A stretch of 64,000 nucleotides of DNA from assembly GCA_963693085.1 (NCBI GenBank), contig OY856409.1, forward strand, positions 660,902,591-660,966,590. The letters are read 5' to 3'. Shown here piece by piece: positions 1 through 13,219 of this stretch. The number at the start of each line of letters is the position of its first letter. The stretch's first letter is position 1. The translations under genes were made by a program, and so were the position numbers. A model generated the notes under the pieces. It saw only the letters and a program-made list of their open reading frames with translations. It did not search any database and was not told the origin of the DNA. The stretch comes from Alisma plantago-aquatica (taxonomy: Eukaryota; Streptophyta; Magnoliopsida; Alismatales; Alismataceae).

Positions 1-610
1 TGTGTTGGACAACACGACCGTGGTGGGGGCTATATAGAACAACCATGCTATGTAGCACGGCTGTGGTGGGCGAGGTGAATTGGAGGTCGTTCTAGCCAGC
101 ATGCCCATTCTGATCGTTGGCAGTATGGCCATGTTGGTTGGCACGACTATTTTGGGGACTTCTCAGCACGACCGTGCTAGGTAGCATGATTGTTTTGCCA
201 ATGTTGATGTAGCTTGACAAAATGTAGATCAACCCTGTAACTTTGGCATTAGTGAGCACAACCGTTCCTTGGCACCACGTCTGTGTTGGGGTCTTCAGTA
301 GCATTTTGAACTTTAAACTTCATGATCCATGGACTTCTTTGCTTGAGCTTGACCCTTGTCCACTACAGGTAGGTTGAGGGAGCTTCGGGGCCTTCTTTGG
401 ACCCCTCCATGGGTGGAAAAATCCTAGAACTCCTTCCTTCTCTCTCATCCATCAAAGACATGGTCCAAGTACATGAAAAATATGCAAAGAACGTCCATAA
501 GTGCATTTGATAGTAATATGCATATTGAGGGAATTAACTTGCATTCTACTATGTTTAGATGTGATTGATATACAAAAAGACACAAGATGAATCCCTAAAA
601 TAGGGCTGCA
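1..610. repeat. decayed LTR-like repeat fragment
   Basis: No coding frame is convincing here. The first 300 bases contain several degenerate copies of a palindromic motif of the type AGCACGRCCGTG. Bases 560-610 (reading into AAAATAGGGCTGCATCAAG) resemble the edge of Athila-type gypsy LTRs as I know them from other plants. No partner LTR, primer site or target duplication is visible, so the assignment is an inference. Confidence 0.3.
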
Positions 611-900
611 TCAAGTACTTACAGACACATTGTTTAATAAGTACAACACTAACAACTATTTTTGTAGCACAAGAAGTACAATACTAACATCCATGTTGTA
701 CATGAATTACAGTACTAACAACCATATTTTTTCATACATTCATAATGTAGCATTTGACAAAAATTGTATACAAGAAGTACAAACACATTGTACAAGAAGT
801 ATAGTACTAACATGCACATTTTGCAATACAACAAGTACAATACTAACAATCAATCATTTCCCCCTCATTCAAAGTATAATACTAAACTCATTGCTAGTGT
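611..900. repeat. degenerate short tandem repeat (AAGTACAATACTAACA-like)
   Basis: A 16-20 base unit close to AAGTACAATACTAACA recurs with variable spacing and many substitutions. The short open frames crossing it follow the repeat and resemble no protein family I know. Confidence 0.5.
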
Positions 901-2500
901 TAGCTCAACCAAATCAATAGATGAACAAGTGGGTATTGTACATGATTTGGGGGAAACACGCAAAGTAGGTCAGCGAGAATGGGGCGGAGGTGTTGTAGTG
1001 GAGTTAGGTGAGGGAGAAGGGAAAAGGGAGAGTCAAAAGGTGGAACTAGGTGTAGTATTTGGACATAACAGTCAGTAGTACCAAGAGAGACCACTTAACT
1101 GCAGCGGCTCCAGCAGGACCGTCAGCAGCCTCTGGTGCGAGTACTTGTGTTGACTAATTCTATGGAGGAGAGATCTCTGGGCGGAGGAGTATGCGACGGA
1201 GAATCTCTTGAACCAGAACAGTACTGTACTACTATGGGGAAGCTAGGGTTGTGGTAGAGACCGAGATCGATGAAGTAGCTGTGGTAGAGCTCAGTGAGGT
1301 TGCTGCGGCGGAGCTCAATGGCGAAAAAAGTAAACGGCTAAGGAAACTGGAATCGGAGTACTGTACGTCCAAGAGAGTGCTACAACTGTGGACTGGCCGC
1401 TAGGAGGGATCATCGATATGAAGAAACCGCATTAGTGAGAGAGAGGAGTGAGAGAAAGGTTTCGGGGGTCCCAGCCAGGCAATTAATTTACATAAGTCGA
1501 AAAACGACTGAACCCAGAAAAAATGTGTGCTACCAAGGAACGGTCGGGTAGTCAGGTGTATAGGTGACGGTGGATAGTGTTACTCTTTTTTCCGCTACAC
1601 TAAATCAACAAGCGAAAAACAAATTTGCACGTTTTTTTTCGGAAACAACGCTTTCAATGGCCACTTCATGGTTTCTTCCTATCCTGTTGTAGACGGTTGA
1701 AATCGAAAGCCTTTGCTGACACTTCCAAGTACCGGAAGCCTGCCTCACACTTCAGCGGATTTTCATTTTATTTAGTGAACATTTTCATTTCCTCCGTATT
1801 CTACGCATTTGGATTGTTGACAGTTAATGCTACACAGAGAAGCAATGAAGAAGGATATGTGTAAGGTAGCATCTCCGGTCGTCTCATTATCACAAGAATC
1901 TGCTTCAGTTCCAATTAGGTGACGGTAGGACCGTGTTTGTCCTCGCCACCGTCTGCTTCGATTCTGTGGACCGCTGCCACTACGTCACGTATCAGCTCAA
2001 GCCTCCATATCACAAGTCATAGACACATTAATCAGTAGCACCGATGTTGCGGCGAAATTTACGCATGACGAAAGCCAACAGATATCGATCACAGACGAAA
2101 CGAGAAGGGTTGTTTTATGGAAAGAAACAGCGACCAGCAGCTGAGCTATCAACACATGGCCCCCTGAAAACTCAGGCTTTACTTCTTTTCCTTGTTGGTG
2201 ACCCAAACTATGCTTTTATGTGGTATTGCCCCCTCTTGTGGCTCTTTTATCAAAACCAGTAACGAAAGTTTTCTCCTGTTGATAAAACGGATCTCGGGGT
2301 TGAACATCAAGATCAATAACCAAGAAACTCTTAGGGTGACACTCAGGTGTTGTCCGATTAAAACAGCGAACAAAACCAAATGGAATCTCAAGGAAGAATT
2401 TTAAACTACAAGTATCTTTGTAAAATTGTATATCCACGTCTCAACTGAAGTTGAAAGGTTGGTGGAAAAGATGATCGAAAAACGTAGCCAACGGGGGAAT
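901..2500. other. no recognisable gene; unassigned sequence
   Basis: Bases 950-1480 are richer in GC and read as pyrimidine-rich on the minus strand, somewhat like a plant 5' leader, but no open frame of useful length follows on either strand. Bases 1500-2500 hold only short frames with no recognisable domain. I could not find terminal repeats framing this stretch. Confidence 0.35.
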
Positions 2501-3743
2501 AGAATGATAACACACTTCAATTAAATTGCTCCTGATTATATCATGAAGAATAAGTATTCATCCAGATGCTACTTCTTATTGGCAAAACGTTCCGTCTTTG
2601 GGTGCTTAGAGCTTTGTTTAGTTGGGTTTAGTGGAAGTAATGTACGAATTTAATAGACACGAGTTGAAAAGTACGGAATTTGCATGACGTGTGTTTCTTT
2701 GGTCACATGCAGTTCCAATTTTAATTATTTTGTACTGATTTTTTTTGTTAGAGGTAGCTTATAACATTAAATATTTTCTTCTATTGGTATAATATACCAT
2801 ATTTTTGTCATGTACAGTTGCTGCGAGACAACTTTTAAAGTTATTAGTTATTCAATTTATTATGTAATTGTGCCTATGCATGTTCATGAATGTTAGTGTT
2901 CGAGTCCATGTCTGTATTACTCCCGTATCATATATATACTAGCAACACACACATGTATATGCACGTGCCCCATTGAACATGTTTATTATAAATATTTAAA
3001 AAATAAAACTTCCTAAAAGAATAATGGTAATCGCGCCCCATTGAACGTGTTTATCTTACATTAAATATTTGAAAAATAAAACTTAATGATAATCATCACC
3101 CAAAAGAATAATGATAATCCTCGTAAGTGTTTTGTAGAAAATTTTAAAACGTATTATTTACTGACTCCTCAATGCACGTTCGAAGGGATGTGGCAACCGA
3201 TTTTATCATGAAAGAGAAAATATAAAATTAAATAAATATGAAAAAATTTGAGAAAATTTGTGAGAAGAGAGAGAATCAAGGAAAGTACAGCGTGAACTCG
3301 TTCTTTTTATAGTAGTATAGATAAGGCAGGGTTTTGTCTTATAGGATTATCTCATGCCTCCATTTTATTTTCCACACCAATGACCTATATAAAAGGTTCC
3401 TTTTGATAGTAGATAGATATAAACTGATTCGCTCTCTATAATAATGCATGATAAGCAAAGGAGCAGACGTCCAATTGGAATGAGCATGACAACAACAGTT
3501 GCGCAGTAGCAAAAACCAAACAACTGGAGCCGCTGCCCTTGGCGGTGAAACAACACCCAACAACAAGGATTTTATCCGCGGTACAAAGATGGGAATTCTG
3601 AAGAAATTTTCCAATTAGGTGAACTACAACTTAATTAATTACAGTTAATTGACGTAGTACAAAACAAATATTAAACTTAAGAGAAGATGTTCCGAACAAT
3701 GTCTTAGCGGAACCAAGGGACTAAGCGTCCTTTTTGGGGTGCA
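2501..3743. other. AT-rich non-coding sequence with a tandem duplication
   Basis: No gene is visible. A segment of about 70-85 bases is duplicated in tandem at 2967-3032 and 3035-3119. Both copies begin with GCCCCATTGAAC and end with an AGAATAATGRTAATC sequence. The rest is AT-rich and unassigned up to the LTR of the old copia element at 3744. Confidence 0.45.
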
Positions 3744-4925
3744 TGTTGGATATACTTTGAAATTTTCAGTTACTGTTTAGCAATCATTTACTAAATTAAG
3801 GCACTAGATGATAATCCACTCAAAAATACAAAACAAAGATTATGAGCTTAGAAGAATATGTGGGTCGTCACAAAGATCATTGTCGTGAAGACAAAATCAA
3901 TTTATCTTATCTACGAGTTTATGCAACACTTGCCTTCTAAATTCAGTCATCTCCAACTCTTGGTACTACCTCCCAGTGCTAGAAAGAGGTCAATATCAAC
4001 TATTTGTTGGCCCTCATACGTCACCGGAAAAATAACGTCCCAGGAATCACACTAAGATGCACAACAATGAGTAATAGCGGGTGAACATGAAAGAAGAATA
4101 TGAGCTAGAACAATGTGATGTAGTGGACTAATGACAAGGTAGTGGAGACTGCACAAAATAACTATAAACAACACACAGTAGCAAGTAGAGAACTAGTCTC
4201 ACGCATAGTAGTTCTCTCACACTCAGGCATTTGTAGTATAATTTTGTGTTTCTGGGATGTGTTAGAAATGACTCAAAGATGCCCATTTTGTAAACAGACA
4301 ACGCCCATGCACCCAGTAGCTATATTTTCCTCTAGCAATCGTTGGTATATGAGTTCATTAAATGTATGGTTCGTTGGGCGCACCCAAACAAGTAAAGAAG
4401 GGACTCGAAGCACTAAACAAGTAAGGAAGAGACTCAAACCAGCCAACCAAAAGGCCAGTGAATCTGGATGCGAAAAATGATATGATTTTGTTTAGAAGGA
4501 ATTATGATTTGGACAGCTCAAGGTAATTAAGGGAATGGTAAAATGTTCATCTTTAAAATTCCAAACGACAAAATTAAAATGAGGTTTATACAAAAAATAA
4601 AAGATTTTATTTTATGAAAATATCAAATCGTACACAAGAAACGTTCTAAACCGAACCAAATTGAACCAAATTGGGCTGGGCTAGGCGGGGCCATGCGAGG
4701 CATGCACACACACATGTGTGTGTTTTAATTTGTTAAAGCCCAAGCACATACATGTACAATTAGTCTTAAATCCAAAAGACCCAAGAAAGGCCCATAAGTT
4801 CACTTAAGTGGATCCCTCTCACTTCTAAAGTGAGCGAGGTGAGACTAAAAATGGTTGAAAAGATTTTAAAACACAATAGAAAATGTGGCTAGAATATAAA
4901 TTCCCCTCATATTTTATAAACCTCA
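3744..4925 (-). repeat. 3' LTR of the old copia element
   Basis: This stretch aligns with 39018-42090 over its whole length once the solo LTR is removed from the latter. Shared landmarks include TGGATATAYTTTGAAATTT at the left edge, TACTACCTCCCAGTGCTAGA near 3963, the tract around CACTTCTAAAGTGA near 4818, and AGAAAATGTGGCTAGAATA near 4877. Divergence is high. The right edge is approximate. Confidence 0.7.
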
Positions 4926-5471
4926 AATAATTATAAAAAAGAAAAAAATAAAAGAAAAGTGACATAAACATTGTCTTTCAACATAGGTAGCTTGTGGCTT
5001 TGAACCTGGCCTATCAATAATTGATCTGCATCTGGAGAGACATGGTGAACTACACCTTAAACTACCTCCGATTCAGCTTTCAATAAACCATGCAAACATA
5101 GTGGAAGAACAAGGACATGTTCATATCAGTGTGTGCATTATAGCCTTTGCAAGAATCTATTTCATGAGTTCTCTAGAGAGTATGCCTAACTCACTTACAC
5201 CTCGAACTAGGGTTACACACATAGTAGGGATCTCCCAAGAGTGTAGAGTCCAGTAAGACACCTTACCAAACATATGCCTTGACCCCACTTGGAGCAAAGC
5301 TCTTCCTCTACTAAGATAACACTGAAGAATACAATGTCGCTGGGAAGGGTCTGGAGTGAAATAAAAAAAAATTGCTTCTACTAAACACATGTATAACTTA
5401 GTTTCCCCTTTGATCCATTCCCAAGGGGTCTCGAGTTTTGAAACGATAAGGTTACCACTACAGTTTTCAAC
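4926..5471 (-). other. 3' non-coding region of the old copia element
   Basis: This lies between the end of the RNase H remnant and the 3' LTR of the minus-strand copia element. No domain is visible. The 77-residue frame inside it has no recognisable similarity. A purine-rich minus-strand tract (AAAGGGGAAAC) at about 5403-5413 is a possible old polypurine tract. Confidence 0.4.
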
Positions 5472-7467
5472 TCATGGGCAGAAGACCCATCCACCTCGAC
5501 ACATTCAGTACTAGCTTTCTAGCTATATCATTTGTGAGAGGATTAATAATATTCTCCACAGACCTAACAAACTGTAGAGATATGACACTATGGGTAATTA
5601 AGTCTATCACATATTCATACCTCAATACCATTAAGTGCTTGACCAGGTTCTCCTAATTGTCTAGCTTTGTCTATGTCTGACCTACTGTCATAATGAATTG
5701 AGATAGGAGGAAATGACTTTGAAACTACATGTAAATCAAGCAAAAGATTTCTAAGCCAATTAGAATGACAGCAAGCTAAACCTAAGAATATAAACTCAGC
5801 CTCCATAGTGGATGTAGCCCTTATAGTTTGTTTGGATGATTTCCATAAAATTGCAACACCACCTAGGAAAAACACATAACCAGTAGGTGAGTTGGTTTCA
5901 TCAAATTCAGTAATTCAATTTTCACATGTATAGCCTTCTAACATGGCTTGTAAACCAATGTAATGAAGACTATAACTCATGGAACTTTTAAGATACATAA
6001 AACCTCTACCAAAATCCTTCTAGCGATCAACATTAAGACAACTAGTGTACCTACTTAGCCTACTTACATCATAAGTAATATCTAGTCAAGAACAGTTGGC
6101 TAAGTACATCATGCTTTCTATAAATTAGTCATATCTACTTTCATCAACAAGATTACCTTTATGTGCCTTAAGATGTAAAGAGGGGTCATATGGAGTACTA
6201 ACAAACACACAAGAGTACATATCAAACCTATGTAAAACTTGCTCTACATAGTGAGACTAATTTATGGAAGAAGTACATCTACTCAATTTAATACCAATAA
6301 TAACATTCCTCAATCTTTTATATCAAAATTCTTGGAAAGAAAAGATTTAGTATCACCAGTATTATAACAACATTGGATCCAAAGATTAATATATCGTCAA
6401 CATACAAGCACATAATTACAAACACATTATCAAAAGTCATAAAGTAAATACATCTATCAGATTAGTTTTGCAATATAGCTGAAAGATCAAGCAGTTCTAT
6501 CAAACTTGTCATTCCACTACTTAGGTTCTTATTTTAGATCATACAAAAACTTTTTGTTCTTGTCCTTTGATTGCAAAGCCCTCAGGTTGATTCATATAGT
6601 TCTCTTACTCAAGATCACTATTGAGGAAGGAAATATTTACATCCCTTTAATGGATTTTAAGATTATGGATCACGTCCAAGGCAACAAAGGATGTGGATGG
6701 AGGTGATCCTTGTTACAGGAGCATATGTGTCAAAATAATTGACTCCTTGATGTCTATAACCTGTGGCTACTAGTCTAGCCTTAAACTTTTCAATGCTATC
6801 ATCTACTTTTAACTTCTTTGTGGAGAGCCATTTGCATCTAATGGGTTTGTAACATGAGAAAGCTAAGTTAGAACCCAAGTATGTTTGTTCATTATGGATT
6901 TTATATCACTATATATAATAGCTTCCTTCCATAAATTAACATCAATGAATTTCATGGCATAATCAGAGATTTTAGGGACTTCTTCTACTATAAAGGTGTA
7001 AACTTCACAATCAAAGGTCTTTGTTACTTTAGCCCTTTTAACCCGACCAAAGTCACTTGGAGGCATTACCACTTCAAGGTATAGTGGTTCAGGTTCAGGT
7101 TCAGGTATCGGTATGTCGGTAATAGGACTTGGAGTTTTATTAGTTCCTGAAGGTTCTAAAGTTTCAACATCTGAAGGACCTTCATCAACTTGTTTGGGAA
7201 TAGTAGGCTTGAAGAGAATGACGTTTTTATAATAAAGAACATCTATAAGTCCGATTTCTAGTATGGATTTTTTTCTAATGTCAGGGATGTCTGACTTTAT
7301 CACTAGAAATCTGTTTGAATTGATATCTTCAACATAACCTATGAAAATGGTATCAACAGTTTAGGACAAAGCTTTCACTTCTATTTTTTAAGGATTTTAA
7401 CTTTGGCCAAGCACCCCCGCATGTTAAGGTATTCTAAAATAGGGTTTCTCTTGAACCAAAGTTCATA
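5472..7467 (-). pseudogene. pol: copia pol remnant: linker, reverse transcriptase, RNase H
   Basis: Read on the minus strand from 7303 to 6863, one frame gives the proline-rich linker after integrase and the start of the reverse transcriptase. The frame at 6878-6663 contains FKARLVATGYRHQGVNYFDT, a typical copia reverse transcriptase start. A YVDDI catalytic motif reads near 6395-6415. The frame at 5875-5615 contains STMEAEFIFLGLA, the copia RNase H signature, and the C-terminal VSRWMGL-type end reads out near 5472-5510. Frameshifts and stops separate the pieces, so this is dead. The upstream half of pol lies beyond the large insertion, at 34334 onward. Confidence 0.85.
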
Positions 7468-7472
7468 AGGTG

Positions 7473-10449
7473 TGTTATACCCCACTTTTCATATCACATG
7501 AGCAGAAGAATTCTTACTCAAGGGGTGCCACAATATGCTAATCTTTACAGTTTGAATAAATGAGACCATTTGCATTGATTTAAAACAGATTCATACATAG
7601 TTCTTAGCAAAAGAAAACTACATCATGTTCGTCTATGAAATATAATCTAATTTGTAACATGGGTAAGCATAATATGAATGATAAACTCTGGATTGACTTG
7701 GTAAATGGCACCTCACTAGGATAAACTTGAGTTCCTCCTAGTCCTTGATTATCCTTGATACTATTCACTTGCTCCAAGTCCTACAAACATCGTGTCCCTA
7801 GCCACGCAAAACAAACATCACATCACTAAGTGTTATTTGGCACTTTATAGGACTGAAAGTAATAATAACTTGATATGAAGTAACTTGACTTGAAATAATT
7901 TGACCTAAACTTGAACATGGATTATTTTAAGCATTCAAGAGTCATTGATAACATGAAGAATTGAACAGTAAATATATGCATCTCTCTATGACACCCACTT
8001 AAGAGCACATGATTTCTAGAAAAGCCCTTGATGTTAGGAAAGACCTTGATGACCTCTCGAGTTCCATGATTCGAGAAGCATATAAAATTGATTCAATTCC
8101 AATTATCTTAACATTAACATCAACATTGACATTACATGATCTTTGAACTTTAACATGATGGGATTTCTCCTTCTCAATACCATGGTTGGATTTCTCCCTC
8201 TTAAATCATAGTAGGGTTTCCCCTTCTTGAGAATGATTCATTAATCTTAATCGTAATCAAAATTAGGGTTCTACCATAGACTATAAGTAAACAACAACCA
8301 AGCAAACAATGATTGATATACATGATGTCTTCTCGAGGATGCATTCATAACTCATGCAATCAACTAATGTGCATAATCATAGATAAACATGCATTAAACC
8401 AAAAAATCTTATGCCAAATATACATGGACCGCTTACCTAGAGTAAACCTCCTTAGGCCAAGTCCTCCAACTTGATAGGGTCTTTTAATTACCCATAATTT
8501 GATTAAAAACATAATGGGTACATAAATTCATAATCCTTAAACCCTAATCTTGGACTTTGAATTATGGAAGAGACTGAATGTAAAAAACAACATTTGAAAA
8601 TAGGTTAGATCAATAGAGAACTAAAAGAGATTTCTAACACATATTATTCTATAATTTTCTGAGGTCATACAAAATTCTGTGATTTTTGCAATATGGACCA
8701 ATCAGGATTCAGGAAACATTGATGTGACATCGACTAAAATCAAAGTTAATCTGATGTAAAAAGAATGCAAAAATACTAGAAAAACATAGGCTGGTGTTAC
8801 ATATGATTAACATAGCGGGGTTAAAGTGGTCATTCAACATGAAACATATTTTGGCGCTAATAAATCAAAGCATGCATGCAAATACACCAAAATGCCCTTG
8901 TAATAGAAATCAGTAGATTAAAAATGCATGGGCACCGTGGTCTTATCACGACCTGGATTGATCCCTCTCTACTCTATGGTGAAGATCTTCACAGTAACAA
9001 GTGATCTTCGATCAAACCTTGAGTAAATCCAATCTTCTTGAGATGTTGAGGCCACTGGAAAGATCGCCATTTCTTGACTAATTCAGCGAGCCAAAGATGG
9101 GTTATTGTGAAACCATGTGGCCCCAAAACACACCATGTCCATGGAAGTCAGGGTGACCAGGAAAATATGTCAGGATGACCCTACGCAAACCATCGTATGA
9201 ATTTGAGACATTGACTCTAATGCCTATGGCAACTCTGGTAAGACTCGTCAAAGTTGAGAGGTCCATGGGGAATGATTGGTTGATGGTAGGAGACCCAAAA
9301 AGCATCCATCACCAAAGCCTAAAGAAAATTTTGTAAAAACATAGTAGTAAAAACCATGAGGAAATGAAAAACAAAAGTCATGAGTAAAGCCAGGCGAATC
9401 ATCACTGGGGTCTAGCGAAGTCTGTGGCAAGGTTTTCACGATCAGGGGGTCACTGGGAAAGCATGTCAGTGAGCTTAAACAATAACCTACTGGTGGCCTA
9501 CAAGGTATGACAACATGGGAAAATGTGGGGAAAAACAACGATTGGGAAGCATTAAAGTGTCGATATAGATGCTCACTAGTTGGCCAATTACAGAGAAGTC
9601 AACATCTTCAACAGCAGCGAGACCAAGGTCATCGGTGATGTAAAACTTATAGGACTAGGAGAGTCAGGGAAGAGGGGGGTCAATTGGAAGAGGAGGAGTA
9701 AACCATAAGGCCACGTAGAGCTTTTGGCATCCTAAAGTATGGGTTCAAGGTGTCGGGGTGGTGCCTGTGATGGCAACGTGAGTGGGGGAGAGGAGCCCTA
9801 ATTGGGCATTTCATATATGGATGTCGAGAGGAGATGAGTTAGGGTTCATTGGAAATGACAGAACGAGGTGAATTTGATGCAAAAGATTTCTCATAAAAAG
9901 ATTGAGGGACGAGGGAGAATAGTCTTGAGAAAGTAAATGAGTGTTAGTGTGCTCAGACTAGTGAAAAACACAGAGGTCGGAGATGAATATGTGTCTGTTA
10001 GGTCGTGGAGAAATTGAATCTCAACCGTGAAATGGCATGCATAAGAGAAAAATAATTGAAAGCAATGCATGAAAACAATTAAATGTCAAATCTTTGCTAT
10101 CATTGGTGAATTAATTGAATTTCCTATTAAATCTAATTCAAAATCATATGGAAACTTGCTTAATTAATTTGGAGGGTCAAACAAGGTCAATACTTGACCA
10201 TTAAACCACACGGTCAATAAGGAGTCTACATTCTTCTTATCCTCTTAGATTTCTAATTTTCACATGTTTTGACCATAACTTTTATATAGGGCATTTTACT
10301 TGAATTGAATGTATTAATACATTAGACAATTTGGGAAATAATCTCCTTTGTGACCCCTTGAGCCAAAATTCAAGATAGTAACTTATTACCCATTCAAAAG
10401 TTATTTAATCCATCTTTTATGCCTTCTTGAGCAACTTCTATGGAGGAGA
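7473..10449 (-). repeat. left LTR of the large-LTR element, first part (LTR-A)
   Basis: Aligns with 30620 to about 33952. It starts TGTTATACCCCACTTTTCAT, matching TATAACACCCCACTTTTCAT at 30620. It is cut at 10449 by the CACTA transposon and resumes at 29481. It lacks the 352-bp insertion present in the other copy, keeping a single AATTGAA at 10054-10060. Confidence 0.85.
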
Positions 10450-10895
10450 CACTACTACAGAAATAGCATTCAGTGACACTTTTCTGGGCGTCGGTTATTA
10501 AGGAAAACCGACGCCTTCTATGTTAGGCGTCGGTTGTTTATGAAAACCGACGTCTATATTCGAAGACCAGCCAGACACGGGTACCGCTTTGTCTTCAGCG
10601 TCGGTTGTTTATAACAAACTGACGCTTAAAGTCGCCCGCGAAATCCATATTTCGATCAAAAAAAATAGTGTCATTAGCAGCGTCGGTTATATAGGTAGAA
10701 ACTGACGCCTATGTGCGATGAAAATTTGCGCGAAAAGTGTCACCTTCAGCGTCGGTTATTAGAGTATAACCGACGCTGAAGGTGGTTCCCGCCAAACAAT
10801 TTCATGAAAATATCGTCTAATTAGACGTCGGTTTTTTCAAACAACCGACGCTAAAGATGTTTAGGCGTCGGTTGTTTAAAACAACCGACGCTATT
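10450..10895 (+). repeat. left terminal and subterminal repeats of the CACTA element
   Basis: After the terminal repeat there are seven short hairpins. Each is built from GCGTCGGTT, a 6-12 base A/T-rich loop, and AACCGACGC or a close variant, beginning near 10488, 10524, 10598, 10679, 10748, 10825 and 10863. In En/Spm, subterminal repeats of this kind bind the TNPA protein. That role is inferred here from position and repetition. Confidence 0.9.
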
Positions 10896-11341
10896 TGGGA
10901 ACTTCATAACCCTCGATCGCCCGACTCTTCCCCTTTCTTCTGTTTCATTGCGAGCGATTTCCCTATTTCTTCTTCAGCTCCCCTTCTCCGGCGATTTCTT
11001 CTTCAGCTCCCCTTCTCCGGCGCCCCCTTCTCTGCCACCACTCCTGCTCGCCGCCGCTCCTGCCACCGTTGGACACCAGCTCTGCGTCGCCGCCACCGCT
11101 GCCGCCTGCTCGCCGCCGCTCCTGCTCCTGCTGCTGCGCTCTGAAGTCTCCTGCTCCGTCGCCTGCTCGCCACCGCCTGCTCGCCTGCACCACCGCCGCC
11201 TGCTCGCCGCCGCGCACTGCTGCTCTCCTCGCCGCGCACAGTTGCTCTCCTCTCCTCGCCGCCGGTGGCTTCTTTGGGGTAGGTCTCTGCTCAGGCCACG
11301 CCGCTGCTCTCTAGGCCAGGCATTCTTCCTATTCCCTCAAG
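10896..11341 (+). promoter_or_regulatory. GC-rich leader upstream of the transposase gene
   Basis: A sharp change to GC-rich sequence with many CTCC, GCCGCC and CTGCTC runs. Open frames occur on both strands, as expected from composition, and give low-complexity Ala/Pro/Arg/Ser peptides without a domain. The segment ends at a plausible splice donor (CAAG|GTACTG, GT at 11342). I read it as the promoter-proximal, transcribed leader of the tnpD gene. No TATA box is obvious. Confidence 0.5.
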
Positions 11342-12270
11342 GTACTGCTTTCTTCCACCTTCCTTCCTTCCTCCACGTATATGGGTTTCCTTTAGGTCTT
11401 CATAATGTATTTATATTCAGTTTATAGTTACCATTGCATACATTGTTGTTTGAGCCTTATGATGGACTTTTGGATTGCAAATGACTGGGATTTTCCTAGT
11501 GAATGTTCTAAATTTGTAGGCCCAATCTAGATTAAATTGAGAGCTCATTCTCTCCTTATATTGGCAAGGTGAGGCAAAAATAATTCCACAAGTGATTCAA
11601 ATCTCCTATCCCACACTTTACCCATCTTTGTCATGCCTCATTACCAGGGTTAGTGTCATGCTAATCCATTGATATTCATATACGGAGTGACCCTGAGTTT
11701 ATTGAAATATATCACGAGATTGTGGGTCATCTATGAAGATACCCTTGTGGTGCATTATGTGTGATTTTATAGCAAACAATTATATAAGATTTTATTCTAG
11801 ATTTAATCAAACCCATTGTGCAATAATCATTCCCCGCGAGCATACATGTCTTATTGCAATATATTTTATGTGATCCCAACATATTAAATTGAATTAGAAT
11901 GATTTCATGAATTATAGGGTTTTAAAGTTGATAAACATGTACATGCGGAAATAGGGTTATTAAACCAATGGTTATAACATAGTATGATCTTAATCTGATC
12001 TGGATGTTCATAATAATGTAGTATGTTAAATATGATGATTAGGGATACATATAATGTCTAGTAAAGATTCCTAGACCTTTTGTTTGAAACTATTGATTTC
12101 TTGATTTATTATTTAATAATGCTCTGTTGATTAGGATTAACCATGTTGCATGTAGTTTATAGACAATTATTATATATAAGAATGCAACACATGTATTTGT
12201 TGGCCTAGAAACCCGTCCAAGATTTACTCATTAGGAGTAAATCTTGGATAGTCCCCGGTTTGGGACTGTT

Positions 12271-12460
12271 CTTGAACACCTAATCTCACTTAGGATGTAA
12301 GTGTATAATGTGTATTGGGTTTTTGAGAAACTTTCAGTAGCATTTCCCCGTTTGTTCTCTAAGTACATATGTACTTAGAGAACAGCGGGGAAATGCTGCC
12401 GAAATTTTCTTGAAAACCAATTACGCATTATACACTTACTAGTGAGATTAGGTGTTCAAG
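12271..12460 (+). repeat. large palindrome, copy 1
   Basis: The left arm starts CTTGAACACCTAAT and the right arm ends ATTAGGTGTTCAAG. The centre is AAGTACATATGTACTT at 12361-12376. One five-base asymmetry lies in the outer arm. Transcribed, it would form an almost uninterrupted duplex. Confidence 0.9.
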
Positions 12461-12586
12461 GATGGGATAGGTGGTACACATTTATTATATATAAGAATGA
12501 CATCAAATGTGTTTGTTGGCCTAGAAACCCGTCCAAGATTGACTCATTAGGAGTAAATCTTGGATAGTCCCCGGTTTGGGACTGTT

Positions 12587-12776
12587 CTTGAACACCTAAT
12601 CTCACTTAGGATGTAAGTGTATAATGTGTATTGGGTTTTCGAGAAAATTTTGGTAGCATTTCCCCGTTTGTTCTCTAAGTACATATGTACTTAGAGAACA
12701 GCGGGGAAATGCTGCCGAAATTTTCTCGAAAACCCAATACACATTATACACTTACTAGTGAGATTAGGTGTTCAAG
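12587..12776 (+). repeat. large palindrome, copy 2
   Basis: Same structure as copy 1. The inner arms (GGGTTTTCGAGAAAATTT against AAATTTTCTCGAAAACCC) pair better than in copy 1. Confidence 0.9.
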
Positions 12777-13029
12777 GATGGGATAGGTGGTACACATTTA
12801 TTATATATAAGAATGACATCACATGTGTTTGTTGGCCTAGAATGTGAACAATCATTGTTTTTTATATTACTTGTACATTGGTATAAATTAGAATGAACAA
12901 TCACTAAATTATATACTGTTTGTATGGAATCCGGCTTCATTGTAGATATCTATTATTGTTGGCCTAGAAACCCATCCAAGATTGACTCATTAGGAGTAAA
13001 TCTTGGATAGTCCCCGGTTTGGGACTGTT

Positions 13030-13219
13030 CTTGAACACCTAATCTCACTTAGGATGTAAGTGTATAATGTGTATTGGGTTTTCGAGAAAATTTTGGTAGC
13101 ATTTCCCCGTTTGTTCTCTAAGTACATATGTACTTAGAGAACAGCGGGGAAATGCTGCCAAAATTTTCTCGAAAACCCAATACACATTATACACTTACTA
13201 GTGAGATTAAGTGTTCAAG
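13030..13219 (+). repeat. large palindrome, copy 3
   Basis: Same structure as copies 1 and 2, with a right arm ending ATTAAGTGTTCAAG (one base changed). Confidence 0.9.

Noticed and set aside
901..1500. Possible 5' leader of a host gene on the minus strand
   Set aside because: No adequate downstream frame or splice pattern was found.
3339..3614. 91-codon minus-strand frame
   Set aside because: No recognisable family, overlapped by another frame on the same strand, in repeat-like AT-rich surroundings.
10948..11427. Open frame of 159 codons in the CACTA leader, with overlapping frames on both strands
   Set aside because: GC-rich low-complexity sequence opens several frames at once; no domain, and a splice donor lies inside the region.
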